The translations under genes were made by a program, and so were the position numbers. Of a DNA stretch of 64,000 nucleotides, positions 30,976-40,776 are shown one piece after another (position 1 is the stretch's first letter; each line of letters starts with the position of its first letter). The stretch is from the NCBI GenBank assembly GCA_004764695.1, contig SMSO01000032.1, forward strand, positions 6,344,668 to 6,408,667, read 5' to 3'. Under the pieces are notes generated by a model. It made no database searches. It saw nothing but the letters and a program-made list of their open reading frames with translations, and was not told where the DNA came from. The stretch is from Schizochytrium sp. TIO01. Lineage: Eukaryota > Sar > Bigyra > Thraustochytrida > Thraustochytriidae.

Positions 30976-33900
30976 TTACTTTGCAAACAAAAGCCGTTCA
31001 AGAATGCCGCGCCTTGAAGACGACGAGCGAATAGTTTCACAGCGCACCGTATAGGATAAAAGATTAGCATAAAGGTCGGCAAATGCGCGCTGCACCTCTG
31101 CAACTCGGAAGCATGTACGGCCAACATTGTTACCTGTCTGCACTGGGTCGTCAACAACAAGCATTGCAATATAATCGCCAGCAGCATGGGGCGATGATGC
31201 TGCGTGAAAGCGAGGCCCAATGCAAGTAGTGTAACTATCTTTGTTGGCCATAGAAACGACTGTAAGTACAGCTTCTTGGGATGGAACAAAATCCCGACCA
31301 TAAAATTGGAGGAAGTCCATAAATAGCAAACCAAGACTCAATTGATGAGAAGGATGCATGTATTCTGCTGGAGGTGGTGGTTTTGCCTGTGTCTGTGTTT
31401 GTGTTTGTGCTGCACTTGCGGAGCTCATACCAATAGCAGACGAAAAATGCACGGTGTTATCTTCTGAGGAGCCATCACGAGAGCTTACATCATCAGAGCG
31501 ACGGTGTGGACGACGCAAGCGACGATCAACAGATCGGTTAAGTGAAGCCACAGTCATGAGTACCAACGCGTAAGATGACAGACCTCCAGAGAAAGGATCA
31601 TGTAAACCCCTTCCTACAAGGAATCGTTTCAATGTAAGAACAAGAGGTCGTAGCTGCTCATGCGTCTTTACCAAAGATCGTAAGAACTCTGCCGCTCGCT
31701 GACCTGCGTGCGAAGGTAAAGCAATTGTCAAGTCGACATTAACACAGCGACCTAGCACATCTTCGTCAGTTTGGAGTTTGATCACGGGCATCTTGGCTCG
31801 ATCGAGAATTTTAATGTTTTTAACCCAGTCTTTGTGGCGGATGACACGTCCAAGAATATTACAAATACTTGCGCCGTTTACATCGAGCCGCCCTTGATTT
31901 GAAAATAGCACTAGATCAACATCAGAAAGTTCAGGAACAGCTAGACCACTTGCGTACGAACCAAAAAGTTCTGCTCGAATACCTTGCCCGAAGCAAAGCG
32001 ACGCCTCATGTTCTATACGACTAATTATATCCATAATCATTTTTTCGTAATCAGGGTTTTCCTTGGCACATTTGTCTGCATACGCGGTAAGTTCAAAGCG
32101 AAGGTGGCGATGTAGGTTTCTCATTTGGCCATCCATGTGATCGTGGAGGGAGTGTGCATGTGGCGAGCCCAATGCATAAGCCTGTGACGAAAACGAAGAA
32201 GAAAGGGTACGATGAGAGAGAGCCCGCGGGGACTCAAGCGGTTCACCATCATCCAATTGATGGGATACATCGTTGCCCTCGTTATTATCTTCTTGGCACC
32301 CAAGACTACGGCTACGGTAATGGCGACGCGAGGCCTGCATAGGAGATGATGATATGGCTGAAATAACAGATGACGAAGTGCCTGCTGTCTCAATAGACAA
32401 CTCGGATGCTTGCGAGCCTACTCTACCACGTGTTAATGTCGCATCAAAGCTTCCGTGTGCACTGTTACGATGAATTCCACGGTTTGATCTTAAGCTTCCA
32501 TTCGTACTCATGTCTGATCCGATTCCTGTTGTTGCAACAGTGCAATGGCCTGTAAAACTTCTTTGGCTTGAGCCTGAAGGAGCTCGCTCTCGACGCATCT
32601 TAAAGCTTCCGTAACGACGTATGGGAGGTACTACATGAGCACTTTGGGCACGCGACCCCCTTGCCCCTCCGGTGGATTCCAGACCGACAGCTCGATGTAC
32701 ACCACTTGTGTTCTGCTCCTGGATAGCCTCCTCTAGCGAAGATACTCTATGACGTTGCTGGGTAAACCCTGTTGGAGATTCTTGCGAGTCGATATGATTG
32801 AGCATAGCTGGGCATGAGCGAATCCTTCGCATGGGCAGAACAAATCCCTTTCGTCGCGCACTTCCCGAACCACCCCCACCCATGGCACGCTCCATGGCCC
32901 GAAGTTCAACTTTTTGTCGTAATGCTTCGATCTCGGCAGCCTTAAAAATCCACGTGAGGTTTTTGCTGTTAATGAGCTGGTCACGATGTTGACTTCTTTG
33001 GCCAGCATCAAAGCTTGAGCCTCGACGCAGGAAGTCTGCTGGGAATGCGGGATCGAGAGAGTTTAGACTGTGAGCCTGACGATGGATTGGTGGTAGATCA
33101 TGGCGTGGCATGGACCCTAGCATTGGCGAAAACAAGGCTGAAGAAGCTGATAATGAGGACCCATGATGTGAACCTGATTGGGGCAGAGGCGAGAGGGGCG
33201 GCGTCATTGGACTCGAAGGGGCGTAGCCAGTTGCTTCATCAAGAGCTACCAAGGCTGCACTCCCTTGCGTATTCACATATCCAGTTGAGCGGCGGCGTCG
33301 GCGAGGGTCCCTCACTGGAGAGGTGCTCTCAATAGCAACACCATCATCACTAAGATTATCATGACCCGCTGCCAATTCTCGAGCATCTTGCTCCTCGTGC
33401 AAATTAGTAATCTCATCGAGACTATACGAGCGCCTCTCGAAAAAGGGTGGTGCTGAAGAATGATCTAGAGCATTCGGACGGTAACCTCGCATGTCAAAGG
33501 AAGAACTTCGGCTTGACTGAGTAGAGATTGGAGCATCGTAATCATCAAGCGATAAGAAATGATCATCAAATGAAGTCATTGCAGCTGATGACACTCTAGA
33601 GTCAACAAAGTCATGACCCTCTGTGTCAATGAAATTCTCACCAGCTAAAGTAGAAGACATTGACAGTGATGATGTGGCTGATATTAAAGAGGCAGACGAA
33701 GACCCTGAATGAGCACCAATATTTGGTGTACAGGTTGCACCGGCAAAACTTGAACTAAAATCTGTGGACGCCAAACGCCGAGCTCCAGATCTAGATACCA
33801 CAGCATCAATGCTGGCCACCTCATCATCTGAGCTCTCATCACCCTCGCGTTCGAGATTAATGAGACGTGCTTCAATAAGTGCCCGAAGGAGTTGATTGAA

Positions 33901-36900
33901 GTGCTGAGAACGCATTCGCTCATTTTCTTCTGGTGATAATGTCAGCCTCCGTTTTCTCTCTACTTCTGCAGCTTCAATAGCCATTTCCATATTTTTAATG
34001 CGATCCGCTTCCTCTTGCTGTCGCGTAGCAGGGGCAAAGGGGCAAACAGCAAGGTGCGCAGCATATTCAGAACGCAAAATAATATCAGTACACCCCATCA
34101 TGGAGTAAGGGCAAACAATTTCATACCTCTCCATATCCACGGTATTCGAAGAGATTTGCGTGAGGGTGTACCTATCCATATCGATGGGGCCTGTGTCTTC
34201 ATCATGATATGGGCAATGTATTAAATGCTCAGGGAGCATCGCACGCGAACACTCGTGCTCACAACCCATGACACGATATGGACATGCAACAATGAAGTCG
34301 AGTGGGTTGTACAAATTTGCAAATTCTTCGTTGGCGTGGTCATCGACCAGGTCTTTTGTACTCTCGCGAAATTTGCATTGAGATAAGTGTTCGTCAAGCT
34401 CACTGCGCTGACATGTCATTTCACATCCGAGAATCGTATATGGGCAAACGACTTCATAGTTATCCGTGTATGGTGAGTATCCATCATCGCTTGAACTAGA
34501 GCTAGACATCGAATCGAGATCTGAATCAAGGTCAGAAAGATAATTTGCTGAATCCTTCAAAGATGCAAATCCATAGCCATCATCGCCAGGTCGCAGGGAT
34601 GACTCACTTGGAAGCAGTGCTGGCGAAGATTTTGCAATACCATCCTTGTCGAGGCCTGCACGTTTAGCCCGTCTAGCCTCAGCTCGAGTCTTCCGACGCG
34701 CCTCCCGAAGGACAATGTCGGCCCCGGCACCACGTTTGATACGACGATTGCGTTCCACTTCTTCTTGACGGATTGTCCATTCTTTGAGAACCCGCCGCCT
34801 CCGATTAGCACGGCGCTCAAATGCTTTGTCGCGTCGAGTTTGCCGCTGCCGCTCTGCTTCCGTTGCCTTGATTGCCCATTCAAGACGCCGTGCACGCTCG
34901 AGTTTTTCTTGAAGTCTGTCATTCAATATTTCTTTCACACGTCTTGCTCGCTCTGCTTCAGCCATCTGAATAGCGCGAGCTACACGGGTCTCACGGTCAA
35001 CATCATAGAGTTTGTAATAGTTGGCAAGCACCTCTTGTCCCTCTTTAACGCTTCCGTTCATGCTAGCAGAAGAGGACAACGTTCCAATATTGTTGCTGCT
35101 AGCGGTGGTTGCAGCGCCAGTTGCGAACGCCCCCGTGGCACCTGTGGCATGATACCCTGACGTAGAGGATTGACCCATCGAAGACCTGGTTTCTACAGAT
35201 TCCCCTGCATCACTCCAACTTGCACTTTGACTATACGGGCGCGGGGAGAAATAAGGAGCGGTCTGGGGAAGGCGCAGCGATTCTGGGTTAGGCAACGCTT
35301 TCGCCAAATCAAGAACTAAAAGCTCTAGCTCGTGAGTCTCATCCTTGGCTGACATGGGACTTCGGTTGCCATCCCTGTGGGTTGGAGAGAATGGTTCGCA
35401 TGGTATGTTAAGGTTTGGTACGCTAGCTTGTGGGCGATATAATCGATTGTCATAGTGACCATACTCACCTATAGAGGACACCGAGGACGCATCTGCGGGT
35501 CTGTTTTGAGCATAAGGATAGTAGTACATGTATCCTGGTACATCGTATTGATGTGGAGTAGTGGAAGGCGAAGGCTGGCCTCCTTGGGGGTAAACTGGTG
35601 GTGGGGGTGGAAGTGGTAACGGCGGAGTCCTTGGACGTCGATCATAAAGCTCGCTTGGAGCATATTCTGACCTTCTCCGCGTGCCACCGCCATGAAGCCC
35701 ATACTGAGAAGAATACTGATATCTGGACCCCGCATGAATTTGTTGGTGCACTTGCTCTTGAAAATGCTGTTGATACTGGTGAGCAGGAGTAGGCGAAAAC
35801 CCCGTACCGTAGGTTCCTGCAGAATCGCTTTGTGCATGTGTTACAGCCATATCTGCAGATATAGGCAAAGTTGAACCTGGTCCTTGCGTGCCAAACGCAG
35901 CACCAAGTGATGTATGCTGGTATATTGCATTCATATGTGAGAGAGAAGTATTTCCAGAGGCCCTATTTGATGCACTCGCCCAAGAGCCAGCAAAGTTATT
36001 GTCCTCTGCATAGTTTGATGATGTTGAGTACAGATATGAATCATCAGTCAGGCCTTGAGCTTTTTGAGTTTCATTAGCTAAAAATTCATGGCTCAACCTA
36101 TCGTCTGTACTAACACCCAAATGTGAGGAAATTCGAGAATGTGTAGAAGATGCAGTAATGTCATCTCTCGAGTCATGCCGATCAAGAGTTGAGTAGGGAA
36201 CCACGTGCCTTCCAGGGGCACTAGATGCACGTGAGCGAGCTTCGTGCCTTCCAGGCAATGGGAGTTCATCGAAAGAGTCTATCTGGCGAGCACCCAAAAC
36301 AGCATTAATCTCGGATATTCTTGGTCGATCAGGAGAGTCCTGACCGCCAAGAACTGATAATGCAGCGAGGGATGCAGTTTCCTCAGCGTTGACCAGAGGT
36401 AAGCGCGATCGTGATAGACCTCTTTTATCCGTCGAATCTGAGCCGACAGCATCATCTTCGCCTTCGACCTCCTCAAGAATAGGTAAGAAGCCTTGAGGAT
36501 TGTCGCTACGTTGAATCTTCTTTTTTTTCTTTCTTTTCTTCTTCTTGCTAGCGTTGTCATTAGTTTCTTGGTTGTCATTATCCATGTTCATGTATGTATA
36601 TATTTCTGGTCCCATACTTTGAGATTTCTCACAATTAGGCATTACTGCTCCTGGCCCGTCTCCCTCACATAATTCATCACGGTTATCACTATCACTTGCA
36701 ACGGATTGGTCATCGTCTCCATTTGCGCCACCCTTCCTTCTCCTACGCCTTCGAGGACCCTTATGGGCTCGGCCATACATCAAAATCTTCAGTGTCTTTT
36801 TGTCTGCGCCACTTGCTACACTCGCAACATCATCGTCAAAACCCTCATCATTGTAGTCCTCATCATCAAGGCTCATGCTTGCCTTGGATCTTGTTGGTGT

Positions 36901-37092
36901 GTTTGGGGGGTGTTTTCTAGCACTGCGTGGTGTAAGAATGCCTTCTTCAAACCCGCACTGTACAGTTTGATCATCCCAAGTATCATCTTTGTTTCCATTA
37001 GTGGTGACTGATATTTTCACAGGTAGGTTTGTCTCTCTTACAGTATCTCTCTGGTCGGCAGAGCCTTCTCTGTCCTCATCCAGGCTCGCCAT
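30976..37092 (-). CDS. TRF4-like nucleotidyltransferase with TRAF-type zinc fingers
   Basis: The protein is 2038 residues. The C-terminal ~420 residues are a non-canonical poly(A)/terminal nucleotidyltransferase: RAELFGSYASGLAVPELSD is the G-S helix, catalytic Asp are D1724 and D1726 (SDVDLVLF) and D1787 (NVDLTIAL), and the PAP-associated domain has HQLSLGLLFMDFLQFYG. This is closest in motif to TRF4/PAPD5, which add short A tails that mark RNA for exosome decay. Far upstream, three repeated zinc-finger-like units lie at about 880-906, 935-960 and 993-1018. Each has the pattern CPYxxxGC, a basic residue, then HLxxC, like TRAF-type fingers. An Arg/Glu-rich helix (about 700-820) precedes them. 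The remaining ~1200 residues are disordered and Ser/Pro/Gln-rich, including a Lys run near residue 185. The first ATG is used. PAPD5 is about 600-700 residues, so this protein is threefold longer. Confidence 0.88.
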   Translation of the reverse strand: MASLDEDREGSADQRDTVRETNLPVKISVTTNGNKDDTWDDQTVQCGFEEGILTPRSARKHPPNTPTRSKASMSLDDEDYNDEGFDDDVASVASGADKKTLKILMYGRAHKGPRRRRRRKGGANGDDDQSVASDSDNRDELCEGDGPGAVMPNCEKSQSMGPEIYTYMNMDNDNQETNDNASKKKKRKKKKKIQRSDNPQGFLPILEEVEGEDDAVGSDSTDKRGLSRSRLPLVNAEETASLAALSVLGGQDSPDRPRISEINAVLGARQIDSFDELPLPGRHEARSRASSAPGRHVVPYSTLDRHDSRDDITASSTHSRISSHLGVSTDDRLSHEFLANETQKAQGLTDDSYLYSTSSNYAEDNNFAGSWASASNRASGNTSLSHMNAIYQHTSLGAAFGTQGPGSTLPISADMAVTHAQSDSAGTYGTGFSPTPAHQYQQHFQEQVHQQIHAGSRYQYSSQYGLHGGGTRRRSEYAPSELYDRRPRTPPLPLPPPPPVYPQGGQPSPSTTPHQYDVPGYMYYYPYAQNRPADASSVSSIGEYGHYDNRLYRPQASVPNLNIPCEPFSPTHRDGNRSPMSAKDETHELELLVLDLAKALPNPESLRLPQTAPYFSPRPYSQSASWSDAGESVETRSSMGQSSTSGYHATGATGAFATGAATTASSNNIGTLSSSASMNGSVKEGQEVLANYYKLYDVDRETRVARAIQMAEAERARRVKEILNDRLQEKLERARRLEWAIKATEAERQRQTRRDKAFERRANRRRRVLKEWTIRQEEVERNRRIKRGAGADIVLREARRKTRAEARRAKRAGLDKDGIAKSSPALLPSESSLRPGDDGYGFASLKDSANYLSDLDSDLDSMSSSSSSDDGYSPYTDNYEVVCPYTILGCEMTCQRSELDEHLSQCKFRESTKDLVDDHANEEFANLYNPLDFIVACPYRVMGCEHECSRAMLPEHLIHCPYHDEDTGPIDMDRYTLTQISSNTVDMERYEIVCPYSMMGCTDIILRSEYAAHLAVCPFAPATRQQEEADRIKNMEMAIEAAEVERKRRLTLSPEENERMRSQHFNQLLRALIEARLINLEREGDESSDDEVASIDAVVSRSGARRLASTDFSSSFAGATCTPNIGAHSGSSSASLISATSSLSMSSTLAGENFIDTEGHDFVDSRVSSAAMTSFDDHFLSLDDYDAPISTQSSRSSSFDMRGYRPNALDHSSAPPFFERRSYSLDEITNLHEEQDARELAAGHDNLSDDGVAIESTSPVRDPRRRRRSTGYVNTQGSAALVALDEATGYAPSSPMTPPLSPLPQSGSHHGSSLSASSALFSPMLGSMPRHDLPPIHRQAHSLNSLDPAFPADFLRRGSSFDAGQRSQHRDQLINSKNLTWIFKAAEIEALRQKVELRAMERAMGGGGSGSARRKGFVLPMRRIRSCPAMLNHIDSQESPTGFTQQRHRVSSLEEAIQEQNTSGVHRAVGLESTGGARGSRAQSAHVVPPIRRYGSFKMRRERAPSGSSQRSFTGHCTVATTGIGSDMSTNGSLRSNRGIHRNSAHGSFDATLTRGRVGSQASELSIETAGTSSSVISAISSSPMQASRRHYRSRSLGCQEDNNEGNDVSHQLDDGEPLESPRALSHRTLSSSFSSQAYALGSPHAHSLHDHMDGQMRNLHRHLRFELTAYADKCAKENPDYEKMIMDIISRIEHEASLCFGQGIRAELFGSYASGLAVPELSDVDLVLFSNQGRLDVNGASICNILGRVIRHKDWVKNIKILDRAKMPVIKLQTDEDVLGRCVNVDLTIALPSHAGQRAAEFLRSLVKTHEQLRPLVLTLKRFLVGRGLHDPFSGGLSSYALVLMTVASLNRSVDRRLRRPHRRSDDVSSRDGSSEDNTVHFSSAIGMSSASAAQTQTQTQAKPPPPAEYMHPSHQLSLGLLFMDFLQFYGRDFVPSQEAVLTVVSMANKDSYTTCIGPRFHAASSPHAAGDYIAMLVVDDPVQTGNNVGRTCFRVAEVQRAFADLYANLLSYTVRCETIRSSSSRRGILERLLFAK

Positions 37093-39238
37093 AGCTTGAC
37101 TTAGAGATAACCGTGAAGCCTCGCGTTCATCGGCTTCGTGCGCCTATTAATTACCAAAGCTCCGTTTCTATGGGAGAAAACTTCTGAGTTAGACTTTCAA
37201 TTTCGTCTCCAATTTGACGCCAAAATTTCAGCAAACCTGGTTCTCCAAAGGCGCGCACTGTATGTGCTTGAACGTAGCTCGGCGAGAGCGCACGGAAAGG
37301 ACAAGGGCAGCTTTGATCAATGCTTGCGGCCGCTTCACGACAGAAACAGAATCCTTTTAGTCTATAGCCAGAGAGCTGCGGCCGCAAGCAGTCTCTAGTA
37401 TACCCTGCGTAGTGGCACGCTAACCCCCGTGCCCTCCGGAAGGTTCTCAGCACAATATCGCTTTGCCAGCTTGAAGAGGGTTTGCGTTTACAAAAGTAAT
37501 GAATGAATTGATTTCTCTTCTTCTCCTTTCTTTTTTGTTTTGGAAAAAGTTGTGCGCTATGCTATGATTTACCAGTTTTAAAGTAAATAAATTAGTTTTC
37601 TCATTTATTTCCACTCTCTACAGAAAACTTTGCAAAACCCTTCCGCGTTGAATCCTCTCCTCAGCTCAACGCTCATATGTTTCGCAAGCCGTTCTCTAAG
37701 TCAACTTTCTTCAATTTCGTCATTGTTTATGACGCAGTAAGCTTGTTCTCTCTTCATTGGTTTTTGCCTCGCGTTGTTCTTTTCATTTGTTCTCAGTTTG
37801 CTCTTTCGCTCTTTCGTTTCTCCACGCGCCTACTTTTGGCTTTGCCAATCTGTGTTTCCTGCTACCGCAATTCGTCTTTGCAATAAAGCCAAGAATAACG
37901 ATGGCCATAACCTTCGTGTGGAGGGACTGAGCTAAGGCTGTGGAATGGACTTTGCGAGATTGCTTCGTGCCACCTCTGGGACGAGACCGTCTCCAAGTTT
38001 GGGACGAAGATCAGCGGACCTTGAGAACACACCACGAAATCAGCATCGATTGCAGAATCGTAAGCCAGCGAGCTCTACGATGTTTTAATTCTTTCAATGC
38101 TGTTGCGAAGAAGAATTCGTAGCTTTTCCCAAACGATTTGCACTCCATGGCAATACGAACTTCCTTGCCCAATTGCCGCTTCTTCAGCACACGATCTTGT
38201 TCGAGCAGAACTGCACCGTGATCGTTGTGGTTTTGTTCAGAATTAGTGTAACGAAGTCAAGCTTTAGCACGTACCTAAATGCTAAGTGAACATTTTGTGT
38301 CTTTTCCCACAATCGTCCACGCAAAGTGCATTCCTACACTGCGTAGACTACTACTCAGTTCAAGGTCTGCCAATTCAAAGAGACCGTCCCATCATCGTAG
38401 TTTCACTGAGCTCTGCGCTCCTGATTACATCCTCGAAAGCTTTCATGAGCCAAGCCAATTCCATCCATCTCCGAGCTCGGACTCTCAAGCCACCTATTCA
38501 GCAAAAGAGAGCGTCCTGGACAACCCAAAATGGCCCAAAATGGGTTTCTCTAAAGCAATTTCCCATTGCCTGTTTTCGTATATAACTAAACTCGCTTCGC
38601 CGCGGACCTCTACTACTCCGTCTCGCTCCACTCGCCGCCATCACTACTCTCCGGCCTTCTCACGCCCCTTCTTTCTACGCTGCGGAGTTGCGTTTCACCC
38701 GAGGGAGCAGCGAGGGAGGGAGAGAAAGAGAAAGAGAGTGAAGAGACAGCGAGAAGTCGGGAGTTGGTCTTGGAATGCTGCAGAAGACGTGAGTCCCGCT
38801 TCTCCGTACCTTGAAAACTAGCGTCACCTTCTTGGTCTTGCAGTTTACCAAGACACCTTTTGCTAAGCCGACGTGTGTGGACATCTGGCTCGCTCTGTGC
38901 TTGATCGCCTATGCTGATAAACCTGTGTATACTTGCTGCTACTTCGAAACGCCATCGCAAGTGCTTTGTCGGTTTTCCGAATTTTGGCGGAACTACGAGC
39001 TGTGATATAAGAGATCTGAAAGATTTGGAGTCCAAAGATCTTTCTTCGTTAGGTTTAGTGGGTCCAGCGTCTTCCCCAGCCTAGGTTGCATCCACCACAA
39101 AAAAAACTCGGAGTTTTCTGCTTTCTGAGCTGCTTGGGTATTGTTGAGGTCAATTAAAAAAGTGAAATTGTGGCGTGCCTTGCGCCAGGTTTCAAGCGAA
39201 GTCTCTCGTATTCTTTGGCAAGCTTGCAACTTGCAAGA
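37093..39238. other. 2.1-kb intergenic region between divergent genes
   Basis: Holds the promoters of the TRF4-like gene (left) and the disordered protein gene (right). Overlapping frames at 37138-37453 and 38279-39035 occur on both strands. The longest (38279-38821, plus, no ATG at its first codon) is Ser/Arg-rich and has no family features, so none is called. The segment at 38690-38760 is a purine-rich GAGAGAAAGAGAAAG run. Confidence 0.5.
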
Positions 39239-40138
39239 ATGGCGGGAAAACGGTCCTTCGAGGACTTTGACGCTCACCAAGGGGGGTCTGCCCGTAGCGG
39301 AGAGCTCCGTGAGGCCCAAGATGTGATGGGAGCGGACTCTGGTGTGAAGAAGCTTCGTCTTGAAAGTCCTGTTTTGGGTGCTTCGCAAGAGGATGCTGCG
39401 GGTGATATGAGCTCGTGGACAGTATCATCAGACCCCGGTCGCGAAGTAGCATCGACTTACGCTAATTGGAATAATATGTTGCGGATTCTGCATGCTGAAA
39501 GAATGCTTCGTCAACGCCGGCAGTCTCGCGAGAAGGATTCTCGGAAGTTCTCTAGCTCTGTGGGTAGCGTTAATCATCAGAAGAACCAAAATCAACATCA
39601 TTTAGGCAGTCATCCATTTGCGTCAGGAGCTCGGGTGTCTTTTGTTGGCGGCCAGGGGTGCACCGGCACGCGCCAGGAAGAGGAAAACCAACAGCGCCAC
39701 CAGCATCATGACCATCAACAATCGCAGCAAGCCCAACGACAGGGAAGCTCTGAGAGCGTTACCTGCACGCAATCACCTTTAACAAATTCAAATATGAAGC
39801 CACCGCATTCGTCGCCACAGACGTCCGTGATTTCTACATTTGGGCATATGGATAACTCTTCAGATACTAACGTTGCAAACTCGCGAAACTTTGGTTTTGT
39901 GAATAACAGGTCTGGTGGAATGCACGCCCCCACTAAGCGAAAGATTTTTCATGATATGGATCATGATATGCACAACAGCTTTCGATTCACAACTAGCGGC
40001 GCTGAGGGGAGCAGCAGCAGTAGTAGCAGTGACAGTTTCAATAGCAACAGCGCCACTGCGCACGGTTCGTACAGCCCCAGCAAGCGAGCCAAACAGAGCG
40101 GTGAGGATGATGACATGCGAGATGATCACTCTCTGTAA
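39239..40138 (+). CDS. Disordered, probably nuclear protein
   Basis: From the first ATG the protein is 299 residues. The frame continues 23 codons upstream only to a GTG. No family is recognised. It opens MAGKRSFEDFD, has a KKLRLESP motif near 60 and a short helical block ANWNNMLRILHAERMLRQRR (about 97-118), the only part likely to fold. The rest is His/Gln/Ser/Asn-rich, with a polyserine run near 275 and SPSKRAKQSGEDDDMRDDH at the end. Two clusters that look like nuclear localisation signals (PTKRKIF and PSKRAKQ) suggest a nuclear protein. It may be a transcription or chromatin cofactor, but nothing proves this. Confidence 0.65.
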   Translation: MAGKRSFEDFDAHQGGSARSGELREAQDVMGADSGVKKLRLESPVLGASQEDAAGDMSSWTVSSDPGREVASTYANWNNMLRILHAERMLRQRRQSREKDSRKFSSSVGSVNHQKNQNQHHLGSHPFASGARVSFVGGQGCTGTRQEEENQQRHQHHDHQQSQQAQRQGSSESVTCTQSPLTNSNMKPPHSSPQTSVISTFGHMDNSSDTNVANSRNFGFVNNRSGGMHAPTKRKIFHDMDHDMHNSFRFTTSGAEGSSSSSSSDSFNSNSATAHGSYSPSKRAKQSGEDDDMRDDHSL

Positions 40139-40776
40139 GCAGAAGTGCATAATATTGCAATCTGCTAAAATGTATCTAGTTTTCCTTTTTCATGTAGATG
40201 AACTCTGAACATCCGGAGACAAAGCGATGTAAGAATGCGTTGTTTCCAAGCAGATTATGAAACAAAATATCAGACTGTTTCTGGACGTCTTTTTGAGTCA
40301 GATGCGCTGTCTTCTATGGCCTAAAATTTGAGTTCTTCTCAAACACCTTGACTGGCAAGAAAAGTAATCAAGTCGAATTCCAAACTCAATCAGTTGGAGA
40401 TTCCAGTTTTGGGGAGGTTTGTAGGACGCAAGACGCAAGGGGGGTGGGGGGGGGGGGGTCCCGAGACAGACTTCGTAAATGATCGTAGTGTATTAGTGTT
40501 CGCATGGGCAAGCTTAAGCTTTATTGACTGAGTTCTATAATTGCAATACTGGTGTTTTCGAATCATGATGTATGTGTTACAAATGTGTATGTGCGTGTCC
40601 ATGCGATTCCTCGATCCGAATAACAGATCAACAGGGCTGATCGTTGGCGAGGGCTATAATTTACAAGTGGCAAACGCAGTTTAGGTAGGAGTAACGATTA
40701 TCTCAGGTCTATTCCATAATCATTTTGTCATTTTTAAAGAGCTGGTACTATAAGACGAAGTTCTAGATTGAAAATA
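40139..40776. other. Shared 3' region with G-rich tract
   Basis: 638 bases between convergent stops. It contains the poly-G tract described separately and a TAGGTAGG element near 40684. No coding frame with protein-like features is seen. Confidence 0.5.
40439..40458 (+). repeat. Poly-G tract
   Basis: Six G, one T, then thirteen G in a row, in the intergenic DNA between two convergent genes. It is long enough to form a quadruplex or to be an assembly/polymerase-slippage site, so its length is uncertain. Confidence 0.9.

Noticed and set aside
38279-39035. Frames of 180 (+) and 140 (-) residues
   Set aside because: Mutually overlapping, Ser/Arg-rich, without a family match and in a probable promoter region.
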